Below are positions 1 through 5,522 of a DNA stretch of 7,222 nucleotides, piece after piece. Made by a program: the position numbers and the translations under genes. Position 1 is the first letter of the stretch. Each line of letters opens with the position of its first letter. Under the pieces are notes generated by a model, which had not been told where the DNA came from, did not search any database, and was given only the letters and a program-made list of their open reading frames with translations. The DNA is from Candidatus Nanopelagicales bacterium (GTDB lineage Bacteria > Actinomycetota > Actinomycetes > S36-B12 > UBA5976). The stretch spans positions 1-7,222 of the forward strand of contig JAURLB010000105.1 of the NCBI GenBank assembly GCA_030831445.1, written 5' to 3'.

Positions 1-1
1 A

Positions 2-631
2 ATCGTTGGACCTTCAGGTGCTGGAAAATCAACACTCGGCCGATTACTTGCAGGTGTGCAGCCTCCAAAGTCTGGACGCCTGACTGTTGGAGATGCTGAG
101 ATTGGGTATCTCCCAGTTGAAAATGCACGCAGTCACGTAGCTCTTGTCACCCAAGAACATCACGTCTTTGTTGGCACCTTGCGCGAAAACGTAGCGCTTG
201 CTTTCTCTGACAAAACTGATGCTGAGATTTGGGCAGCACTTGAGGCGGTTGATGCTGCCGACTGGGCTAAAGATCTACCCGATGGGCTTGATACCAAGGT
301 TGGTTCAGGCGGGTACAAACTACTGCCCGCTCAAGCACAGCAATTGGCTCTCTCTCGACTCGTCCTTGCAAACCCACGAACACTTGTGCTTGATGAGGCG
401 ACTTCACTGCTCGATGCGAAAGCAGCAAAACATCTTGAAGGTTCCCTCAATGCAGTTTTGGGTGAAAGAACTGTGATAGCAATCGCTCACAGATTACAAA
501 CTGCCCACGATGCTGATCTGATTGCGGTCGTTGAAGATGGAAAGATCTCAGAATGGGGATCCCACGACAATCTCATGAAAGCCGACGGTGCCTACGCAGC
601 ACTCTGGCGCTCATGGCGCGATGAGAAGTAA
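2..631 (+). CDS. ABC exporter ATP-binding domain, 3' part (5' end outside window)
   Basis: This is the C-terminal 209 residues of an ATPase that powers an ABC transporter, most likely an exporter-type protein whose membrane domain lies upstream of the window. The frame is open from base 2 to the TAA at 629-631. Counting from base 2, visible motifs are Walker A GPSGAGKST (residues 3-11), Q-loop Gln51, Walker B LVLDEATS with catalytic Glu132, a D-loop (SLLDA, 135-139) and switch His163 in AIAHRL. The signature motif, normally LSGGQ, reads LLPAQ (107-111), so this subunit contributes a degenerate composite ATP site. That is known in heterodimeric exporters, and this LxPAQ form is familiar to me from actinobacterial proteins. 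A GTG at base 56 would give a shorter open frame, but it would remove Walker A, so the true start is upstream. The substrate cannot be told from this fragment. The gene converges on the helicase with only 8 bases between stop codons. Confidence 0.93.
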   Translation: MVGPSGAGKSTLGRLLAGVQPPKSGRLTVGDAEIGYLPVENARSHVALVTQEHHVFVGTLRENVALAFSDKTDAEIWAALEAVDAADWAKDLPDGLDTKVGSGGYKLLPAQAQQLALSRLVLANPRTLVLDEATSLLDAKAAKHLEGSLNAVLGERTVIAIAHRLQTAHDADLIAVVEDGKISEWGSHDNLMKADGAYAALWRSWRDEK

Positions 632-639
632 GAAATCAG

Positions 640-2475
640 TTAGACAAATTGTGGTTTGCGCTTAGCGCGTGGCCGACCTGATCGCTTCTTTGAAACTCCC
701 GCAGTCTTTGTAGTTCGACCCTTGGAGTCATTTCGCTTTTCACGAAATCCGCGAGTATCGCGGGAACTACTTGATTCCCGGGTGTCTCGTGAACGACTAG
801 TCGATCGAGAACCTCGAGCCGTACCCGAGTCACGAGTGTCGCGAGCAGAACGAGTGTCACGCGAGCGACTTGTTGAGCGACTACCACGAGAAGTACTGGT
901 ATCGCGTGAGTCACGAGTTCGTCGCGAATCACGGGAAGTCTCGCGTGAGTCACGAGTACTTCGGGTATCGCGTGAGTCACGAGTTCGTCGCGAATCACGG
1001 GAAGTCTCGCGTGTATCGCGTGAGTCACGTCCGCGACGTGTGTCGCGAGTTTCACGAGTAAATCCTGAGTTAGCAGACCGTCGAGAATCACGAGTTTCTC
1101 TTGAAGTGCTTTCATCGCGAGATTCACGTGATCGCCTTGAATCACGGCTGTCGCGTGATGACTCTGAATCACGAGTGCGGCGCGGGTCTCTCGAACGTGG
1201 TGTTCGTGAGCGTGAACCTCTGTTTCCGCTTCTACCGCGCGCAGGTTTTTCATCTCTAAAAATACTTTCAGGAATTTCCTCTTCGCATGGAATGCCACTT
1301 GGCTTCTGTGCTCCAGTAATTGCAACAAGTTGTTCATCAAATGGTTTCACTGGCATAACTGATGCTGTAATTCCGGCTTTACCGGTGATGCCATTAATGG
1401 CTTTCTGCTGACCTTTAGTTGCAAGTGTTACAACTGTGCCAACTTCACCCGCACGTGCTGTTCTACCAGAGCGATGCACATAATCTTTGTGATCTGCTGG
1501 CACGTCAACGTGCACAACAAGGTCAATGCCGTCGACGTGGATGCCACGAGCCGCAATATCAGTGGCTACCAAAACTGCAGAGTCACGATATTTGAACGTT
1601 TCTAAAGTTCGATTTCGAACTGATTGAGACTTGCCGCTATGCAATGCACCTGCATAGACGCCAGCTTTTGCTAGATTCAATACGAGCTTGTCAGCCCCGT
1701 GACGAGTCCTTACAAACAACAATGTTTTACCTTCGCGCGCCGCAATCTGTTGAGCAATCTCTGACTTCTGCCCTGATTCAACAATGAAGACGTAATGATC
1801 CATCTTCATGTGTTCGCTTTCTTTTGGTGTCACGGTATGAGTGCGAGGTTTGTGAAGATATGTTTTCACAAGTCCATCGACTCCTCGTTCGAGTGTGGCT
1901 GAGAAGAGCATACGTTGAGAATCACTATTGGTTTCGTCCAAGATAAGTTTCATATCTGGCATGAATCCCATATCGGCCATCATGTCCGCTTCATCAAGTA
2001 CAGTGACTTGAATTCCATCGAGCCTTAGTTCTCGACGATTCATGAGGTCAATAAGGCGACCCGGTGTTGCAACTACTACTGAAACTCCGCGCTGCAGTGC
2101 TGAAATTTGTTTCTTGAATGACAACCCACCAGCGACTACGACAGTGCTGTGACCAATTGCTTTGGCTAGTGGAAAGAGCACTTCGTCGATTTGTTGAGCA
2201 AGTTCACGGGTTGGAGCTAACACAATTGCTAGTGGTCTGCGGGATTCAGTCTGCATGTGCTGAATGTTGTTCAAAAGTGCAATTCCGAAAGCAAGAGTCT
2301 TACCAGATCCTGTTTTTCCTTGCCCAAGAATGTCATGACCTTCAAGAGCATCAGGAAGGGTTGCTACCTGAATCGGAAATGGTGATGTGATTCCTTGTTT
2401 ATGCAGGGCAGAAACAAGTTTCGGTGACACGCCAAGGTCACTAAATGAGCGCACAGGCGCAGTTGGATGAGACAT
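640..2475 (-). CDS. DEAD-box RNA helicase with a long RS/RD-rich C-terminal tail
   Basis: This ATP-dependent RNA helicase (611 aa) would act in the cytoplasm on RNA structure, for example in ribosome assembly, RNA decay or cold adaptation. All core motifs are visible: Q-motif (F11, G28 to Q36), motif I GKTGSGKT (53-60), Ia PTREL (88-92), Ib TPGR (137-140), II DEAD (161-164), III SAT (192-194), IV LLFVRTR (252-258), V ATDIAARG (304-311) and VI HRSGRTARAG (334-343). Both RecA-like domains therefore look functional. The core ends near residue 380. Residues ~412-575 are a low-complexity tail built from RDS, RDT, RRTRDS and RSTSRSRDTR units, followed by a Lys/Arg-rich end (RPRAKRKPQFV). The ATG at 2473-2475 gives a normal N-terminus with the Q-motif close behind. 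Its ribosome site is weak (GGTAAATAAAT) and abuts an inverted repeat. The family is clear, but the subfamily (DeaD, RhlE or CshA type) is not assigned because the tail lacks the RNA-binding domain of DeaD. Confidence 0.97.
   Translation of the reverse strand: MSHPTAPVRSFSDLGVSPKLVSALHKQGITSPFPIQVATLPDALEGHDILGQGKTGSGKTLAFGIALLNNIQHMQTESRRPLAIVLAPTRELAQQIDEVLFPLAKAIGHSTVVVAGGLSFKKQISALQRGVSVVVATPGRLIDLMNRRELRLDGIQVTVLDEADMMADMGFMPDMKLILDETNSDSQRMLFSATLERGVDGLVKTYLHKPRTHTVTPKESEHMKMDHYVFIVESGQKSEIAQQIAAREGKTLLFVRTRHGADKLVLNLAKAGVYAGALHSGKSQSVRNRTLETFKYRDSAVLVATDIAARGIHVDGIDLVVHVDVPADHKDYVHRSGRTARAGEVGTVVTLATKGQQKAINGITGKAGITASVMPVKPFDEQLVAITGAQKPSGIPCEEEIPESIFRDEKPARGRSGNRGSRSRTPRSRDPRRTRDSESSRDSRDSRRSRESRDESTSRETRDSRRSANSGFTRETRDTRRGRDSRDTRETSRDSRRTRDSRDTRSTRDSRETSRDSRRTRDSRDTSTSRGSRSTSRSRDTRSARDTRDSGTARGSRSTSRSRDTRESSSSRDTRGFREKRNDSKGRTTKTAGVSKKRSGRPRAKRKPQFV
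751..1242 (-). repeat. Low-complexity RS/RD repeat region encoding the helicase tail
   Basis: This interval encodes helicase residues ~412-575, composed almost wholly of Arg, Ser, Asp, Thr and Glu. Two repeat types stand out. ETSRDSRRTRDSRDT occurs at residues 490-504 and 512-526, a period of 22 residues. RGSRSTSRSRDTR occurs at 530-542 and 554-566, a period of 24 residues. The second pair (bases 850-888 and 778-816) has diverged at the DNA level while keeping the same amino acids, so the tail sequence seems to be under selection. The region is presumably disordered and RNA-binding; that part is inference. Confidence 0.9.
898..1013. repeat. Exact 50-bp direct repeat, 66-bp period
   Basis: Bases 898-947 recur without mismatch at 964-1013, with 16 bases between copies. 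The match breaks at 897/963 on the left and at 948/1014 on the right. The 66-bp period equals 22 codons, so the helicase frame is kept. This looks like a recent in-frame duplication within older degenerate RS repeats. Confidence 0.93.
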
Positions 2476-2485
2476 ATTTATTTAC

Positions 2486-2519
2486 CAATCAACTCAACAT
2501 GAATGTCTTAGGTTGATTG
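2486..2519 (-). promoter_or_regulatory. Inverted repeat in the helicase leader (possible 5'-UTR hairpin)
   Basis: CAATCAAC (2486-2493) and GTTGATTG (2512-2519) are perfect 8-bp inverted arms around an 18-base spacer, which itself contains a small ACAT-GA-ATGT palindrome (2497-2506). On the minus strand the 3' arm ends 10 bases before the helicase ATG and runs into the weak GGTAAATAAAT ribosome site. A hairpin here could limit ribosome access or be a substrate for helicase autoregulation. The arms are seen directly; the role is inference, and the element could instead be a protein-binding site. Confidence 0.45.
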
Positions 2520-2550
2520 TTTCAATCGGTCGTGCAAAGACTTTCATATA

Positions 2551-2570
2551 AAACCAAGGGGTTTTGGTTT
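2551..2570. repeat. Short inverted repeat in the divergent intergenic region
   Basis: AAACCAA (2551-2557) and TTGGTTT (2564-2570) form a 7-bp stem around GGGGTT. An alternative stem pairs AAAACC (2550-2555) with GGTTTT (2560-2565). It lies between the two divergent transcription units. It has no T-run making it a convincing terminator and no identifiable regulator consensus. Confidence 0.3.
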
Positions 2571-2605
2571 GTGTTTGACGCTTGCGCATCAAGGTGGGAA
2601 CTGTA

Positions 2606-2645
2606 TCAAGATTGTGACAAATACCCTAATTGAGCACAATCTTGA
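2606..2645. promoter_or_regulatory. Perfect 11-bp inverted repeat, probable operator or promoter of the sulfur operon
   Basis: TCAAGATTGTG (2606-2616) is followed, after 18 bases, by its exact reverse complement CACAATCTTGA (2635-2645). It ends 23 bases before the first gene of the plus-strand operon. A weak sigma70-like pair overlaps both arms: TTGTGA at 2612-2617 and CACAAT at 2635-2640, with a 17-base spacer. A dimeric repressor bound to the arms would cover such a promoter. The repeat is certain; its use as an operator is inference. No regulator gene is present in the window. Confidence 0.55.
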
Positions 2646-2668
2646 ATACTCTGCTCTAGCATTTGGGC

Positions 2669-3025
2669 ATGATTGGTAGTTGGCACGGACTCGTGATTGA
2701 TTGTAATGATCCGCAAACTCTCGCAGCGTTTTATCAAGAACTTCTGGGCTACACCCGCGTGCAGGATGAAAGTGATTGGGTCGTTATTGGCAAATCCCCA
2801 GATCAGCCTGGCATTGCATTTCAAAAGATTGAGAACTTTGTAGCACCAACCTGGCCCAAAGAGCACATACCTACTCAGATGCATATTGATATCAAAGTTG
2901 ATTCTTTAGAAGATGCGAGCAACGTGGCAATTGGGCTTGGCGCAACCTTACTTTCTAATTCAGAGAAAATCTTCTGGGTCTTTAGTGATCCAGAAGGTCA
3001 TCCGTTTTGTCTTGTGTGTTTTTAA
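2669..3025 (+). CDS. VOC superfamily (glyoxalase-like) protein
   Basis: This is a small cytoplasmic protein of 118 residues. It has one vicinal-oxygen-chelate pattern: an opening strand with WHGLVIDCNDP (5-15), a helix with FYQELLGY (21-28), DDW-like DWVVIG (36-41), a second half starting MHIDIKV (71-77), and DPEGHPFCLV (107-116) at the end. The family includes glyoxalase I, bleomycin-binding proteins and dioxygenases. This subgroup resembles uncharacterised actinobacterial 'glyoxalase-like' proteins. At the usual last metal-ligand position (DPEGxxxE) it has Cys114, so metal binding is doubtful and no reaction is assigned. The ATG at 2669 is preferred over the in-frame TTG at 2663, which would add only two residues; neither has a strong ribosome site. 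The gene ends 27 bases before the MBL-rhodanese gene and probably leads the same operon, which hints at a link to thiol or sulfur chemistry. Confidence 0.85.
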   Translation: MIGSWHGLVIDCNDPQTLAAFYQELLGYTRVQDESDWVVIGKSPDQPGIAFQKIENFVAPTWPKEHIPTQMHIDIKVDSLEDASNVAIGLGATLLSNSEKIFWVFSDPEGHPFCLVCF

Positions 3026-3052
3026 GTATCCAGTTTGAGAAAAGGAATCTGA

Positions 3053-4450
3053 ATGAAAGTTATACATATAGACACAGCATCACTAGGTGATCGTTCCTAC
3101 ATCGCGCACGACGGGATTTCTGCGCTAGTCGTTGATCCGCAACGGGACATTGATCGCATAACTTCGATTCTCGATGCTGAGGGTGTGAAACTTGCTGCGG
3201 TAGTTGAGACGCATATGCACAATGACTATATCAGTGGTGGTTTGCAACTTTCGCGAGAATTTGGAGTACGTTACCTTGTAAATGCTGCAGATCCCGTGAA
3301 ATATGACCGCCTTGCCGTTACTGATGAACAAATCATCGACATAGGAAATTTTGGCATTCAAGTGATTCACACTCCTGGCCATACCTTTACGCACCTGTCG
3401 TATGTACTGCACAATGAGAAAGGTCAACCAATTGGTGTGTTCACTGGTGGCTCGATGTTGCATGGCTCTACAGGACGCCCCGATTTATTAGGTGCAGTTC
3501 ATGCTGAAGAACTTGCAGGACTGCAACACGGATCAGCGCATCGTCTTGCAACACTCCTACCTGACGACGTGAGATTACATCCAACTCATGGTTTTGGATC
3601 ATTCTGTGCAGCGACTGCAACTTGCGGTGACTCCTCAACTATTGCCGACGAGAAGAAAGTCAACCCAGCACTACTGCTAAGCCGGGAAGAATTTATTCGA
3701 ACAACGCTTGCAGGACTTGATGCGTATCCCGCCTACTACAAATTCATGGGGCCGATGAATCACGAGGGTCCTGCCAAAATTGACCTAAGCTCCCTTGATT
3801 CTGTTACTGGCGAGCAGATTGAAAAACTTCTGCGCGATGGTGCGTGGGTTGTAGATATTCGCTCACGATCCGAATTCGTGAAAGGTCATCTTCCTGGAAG
3901 TATTAATGCGGGTTTGGATGGTTCGTTTGCAACATATCTCGGATGGATTTATGACTTTGACGCAGACTTGGTACTCCTTGCGGACACAGAACCGGCAATA
4001 GCAACCGCGCAACGAGAACTTGTAAGAATTGGGATTGATCGCCCAGCTGGAAAGTTCGTTGGAGATATAACGTCGCTTCAGAGCCCATCGTCGAATCGAA
4101 CTGTACGGTTCAGTGATGTAGTTGAAGTTTTGGAGGATGAGAACATTGCTATTCTTGATGTCCGTCGGGTCAAAGAGTATGAATCGGCCCATATTCAAGG
4201 TGCAATCAATATCCCATTGCATGAACTCGAATCACGAGCGAGTGAATTGCCGCGTGGAAAAGTCATCTGGGTGCATTGTGCTGGTGCATATCGAGCAAGT
4301 GCCGCACTCGGATTGCTAGAAAGGGCTGGGATTACTGCAGTCCTCATTAATGAGCCTTTTGATGCCGCTCTGCGCGTGGCGAATCTACCTATCGTGAGCG
4401 GTAGTCAATCATTTGCTCCTACAGCACCATCTGATACAGCGGGAGTGTGA
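3053..4450 (+). CDS. MBL-fold hydrolase/persulfide dioxygenase-like protein fused to two rhodanese domains
   Basis: The protein has 465 residues and no signal peptide. Residues 1-~240 are a metallo-beta-lactamase domain like ETHE1/persulfide dioxygenases, which oxidise glutathione or other low-molecular-weight persulfides to sulfite. It shows ETHMHNDY (52-59), TPGH (His110), FTGGSMLHG (130-138), GRPDL (141-145) and PTHG (His179). Compared with the usual HxHxDH and FTGD motifs, His is replaced by Tyr59 and the bridging or iron-ligand Asp by Gly133. I associate both changes with an actinobacterial subgroup. Residues ~250-345 are a rhodanese domain with no cysteine after its LVLLAD strand, so it is catalytically dead. 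Residues ~351-445 are a second rhodanese with an active-site loop CAGAYR (Cys409 to Arg414). The ATG at 3053 has a clear AAAGGA site at 3041-3046. The next gene starts one base after this stop, so the two are co-translated. Expected substrates are persulfides or sulfane sulfur, but the altered metal site leaves the chemistry uncertain. Confidence 0.92.
   Translation: MKVIHIDTASLGDRSYIAHDGISALVVDPQRDIDRITSILDAEGVKLAAVVETHMHNDYISGGLQLSREFGVRYLVNAADPVKYDRLAVTDEQIIDIGNFGIQVIHTPGHTFTHLSYVLHNEKGQPIGVFTGGSMLHGSTGRPDLLGAVHAEELAGLQHGSAHRLATLLPDDVRLHPTHGFGSFCAATATCGDSSTIADEKKVNPALLLSREEFIRTTLAGLDAYPAYYKFMGPMNHEGPAKIDLSSLDSVTGEQIEKLLRDGAWVVDIRSRSEFVKGHLPGSINAGLDGSFATYLGWIYDFDADLVLLADTEPAIATAQRELVRIGIDRPAGKFVGDITSLQSPSSNRTVRFSDVVEVLEDENIAILDVRRVKEYESAHIQGAINIPLHELESRASELPRGKVIWVHCAGAYRASAALGLLERAGITAVLINEPFDAALRVANLPIVSGSQSFAPTAPSDTAGV
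4441..4445 (+). promoter_or_regulatory. Ribosome binding site fixing the GTG start of the small rhodanese
   Basis: GGGAG lies six bases before the GTG at 4452, inside the last codons of the preceding gene. It decides between that GTG and an in-frame ATG at 4413, which would overlap the upstream gene by 38 bases and add a 13-residue extension (MLLQHHLIQRECD) unlike a rhodanese N-terminus. Confidence 0.7.
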
Positions 4451-4451
4451 C

Positions 4452-4775
4452 GTGAAAGAAATTTCGGTTCAAGATGCTTTTTCTAAATTGGCAACAGGCG
4501 AGGTCGTGGCAATTGACGTTCGTGAGCTCGATGAATTTAGCGCAGGACACATAGAAGGAGTTACCTTCAACCCTTTGAGTAGTTTTGATGTGTCGAAAGT
4601 ACCAACAAATACACCCGTTGTGGTGATTTGTCGATCTGGGAATCGAAGTGGTCGAGTATGCGAAGCTCTCTTAGAAAGTCATCCCAACTTATTGAATATG
4701 GTTGGTGGAATGCAGGCTTGGGCACTTGTTGGCTATGAGATGGTAAGTGACACCGGAGAGCCACACGTTCTTTAA
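4452..4775 (+). CDS. Single-domain rhodanese (sulfurtransferase)
   Basis: This 107-residue protein is the size of stand-alone rhodaneses such as GlpE. It would carry sulfane sulfur as a cysteine persulfide and pass it between donors such as thiosulfate or polysulfide and thiol acceptors. Visible features are the IDVRELDEF motif (21-29), the GHIEGVTFNP segment (32-41), the catalytic loop CRSGNRS with Cys60 in the expected place after the VVVI strand, and GGMQAW (85-90). No signal peptide or membrane segment is present, so it is cytosolic. The GTG start is set by the GGGAG site upstream. It starts one base after the stop of the MBL-rhodanese gene and stops three bases before the TSUP gene, so the three are almost certainly one transcription unit. 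It provides a second active rhodanese beside the C-terminal domain of its neighbour. Confidence 0.94.
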   Translation: MKEISVQDAFSKLATGEVVAIDVRELDEFSAGHIEGVTFNPLSSFDVSKVPTNTPVVVICRSGNRSGRVCEALLESHPNLLNMVGGMQAWALVGYEMVSDTGEPHVL

Positions 4776-4778
4776 CCC

Positions 4779-5522
4779 ATGGATATTCTGCTAAGCCTTT
4801 TACTCGGAGCGCTGATTGGATTTAGTCTGGCCAGTGTTGGTGCTGGTGGAGCAATCATCGCAGTTCCTGGCCTAGTAGCACTCTTCAATCTCAGCGCAAT
4901 CTCTGCTACTACTTCGTCTCTCATCGTTGTAGGAGTTTCAGCACTCACTGGCGCAATCATGCGGCGTCAAACTGGTATCAACATCAAACTTGGAATTCAA
5001 TTCTCGCTCATCGGTGTGCTGGGAACGTTTCTCGGCACTTACCTAGTGAAACTATTTCCAGAAACATCAATTTATCTCCTCTTTTCATTTCTCATGATTG
5101 TCAGTGCAATCACAACGTGGCGAAAGAAGCCAGTGAATGAATCGAATACAAAGCGACATAATCCATTTACTATATTTCTCGTTGCGTCTTCAGTTGGAAT
5201 CTTGACTGGACTATTGGGAATTGGCGGTGGATTCCTTATCGTCCCAGCCCTAGTACTATTCTTAAAAGTTCCTGCACATGTAGCCGTTGGCACGTCCTTA
5301 GTGGCAATAACTACTAATACTTTGTTAGCGCTCGTAATGCGCTACGAACATTGGGATCAAATCCCAATCACTGAAACTCTCACAGTCTCACTCGGTGGAG
5401 CACTCACTGCAATTGCTATTACGCCGTTTGCAAAGAAGTTGCCGGCAGTAGTCGTGCAAAAGACTTTTGCCGTACTACTACTGGCATTAAGTAGTTACTT
5501 GGTCTGGCAGGCTCTTGGCTAA
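4779..5522 (+). CDS. TSUP family (TauE/SafE) membrane protein, probable sulfur-anion exporter
   Basis: This integral membrane protein has 247 residues and about eight hydrophobic segments (roughly 3-19, 22-37, 40-60, 70-91, 97-114, 130-163, 167-187, 200-217 and 226-245). It shows the two-halved TSUP plan. The first half carries SVGAGGAIIAVPGL (19-32) and the second GLLGIGGGFLIVPAL (144-158), the family's glycine-rich and VP motifs. A charged loop (residues 115-128, WRKKPVN onward) joins the halves. TSUP proteins move sulfite, sulfoacetate, thiosulfate or related anions across the cytoplasmic membrane. Placed after two sulfurtransferase genes, it most likely exports a product of persulfide oxidation, or imports thiosulfate. 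No ribosome site lies at normal distance: GGAGAG at 4755-4760 is 18 bases from the ATG. Translation therefore probably depends on coupling to the rhodanese stop three bases upstream. Its TAA overlaps the stop codon of the convergent homospermidine synthase gene. Confidence 0.93.
   Translation: MDILLSLLLGALIGFSLASVGAGGAIIAVPGLVALFNLSAISATTSSLIVVGVSALTGAIMRRQTGINIKLGIQFSLIGVLGTFLGTYLVKLFPETSIYLLFSFLMIVSAITTWRKKPVNESNTKRHNPFTIFLVASSVGILTGLLGIGGGFLIVPALVLFLKVPAHVAVGTSLVAITTNTLLALVMRYEHWDQIPITETLTVSLGGALTAIAITPFAKKLPAVVVQKTFAVLLLALSSYLVWQALG

Noticed and set aside
898..1029. CRISPR array in the regularly spaced GTGAGTCACG-type repeats.
   Set aside because: The spacing is irregular (39, 27 and 48 bases between copies), the 'spacers' are also repetitive, and the whole region is in-frame coding sequence of the helicase tail.
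636..1340. Second minus-strand open frame (234 codons) in another frame of the helicase gene.
   Set aside because: Its repeats (VTHARLPVIRDEL) are the frame-shifted reading of the same DNA repeats. It lies inside the helicase gene and shows no independent start signal.
656..1411. Long plus-strand open frame (251 codons, Arg/Ser/Val-rich) antisense to the helicase tail.
   Set aside because: It is a mirror of the RS repeat. Helicase codons such as TCG, CGA and GAC read as open Arg/Ser/Val codons on the other strand. There is no ribosome site or recognisable domain, and the helicase frame has full motif support.
2499..2516. Leader peptide starting at ATG 2499 (MNVLG then stop).
   Set aside because: It has five codons only, no ribosome site, and no link to the downstream gene more than 150 bases away.
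2575..2607. TTGACG (2575-2580) as the -35 of the operon promoter.
   Set aside because: It matches the consensus well, but the nearest -10-like sequence (TGTATC, 2602-2607) is 21 bases away, too far for a standard sigma70 promoter.
3125..4222. Several minus-strand open frames (112, 119 and 61 codons) opposite the MBL-rhodanese gene.
   Set aside because: All are shadows of a gene whose motifs and ribosome site are clear. None has a start signal or family resemblance.
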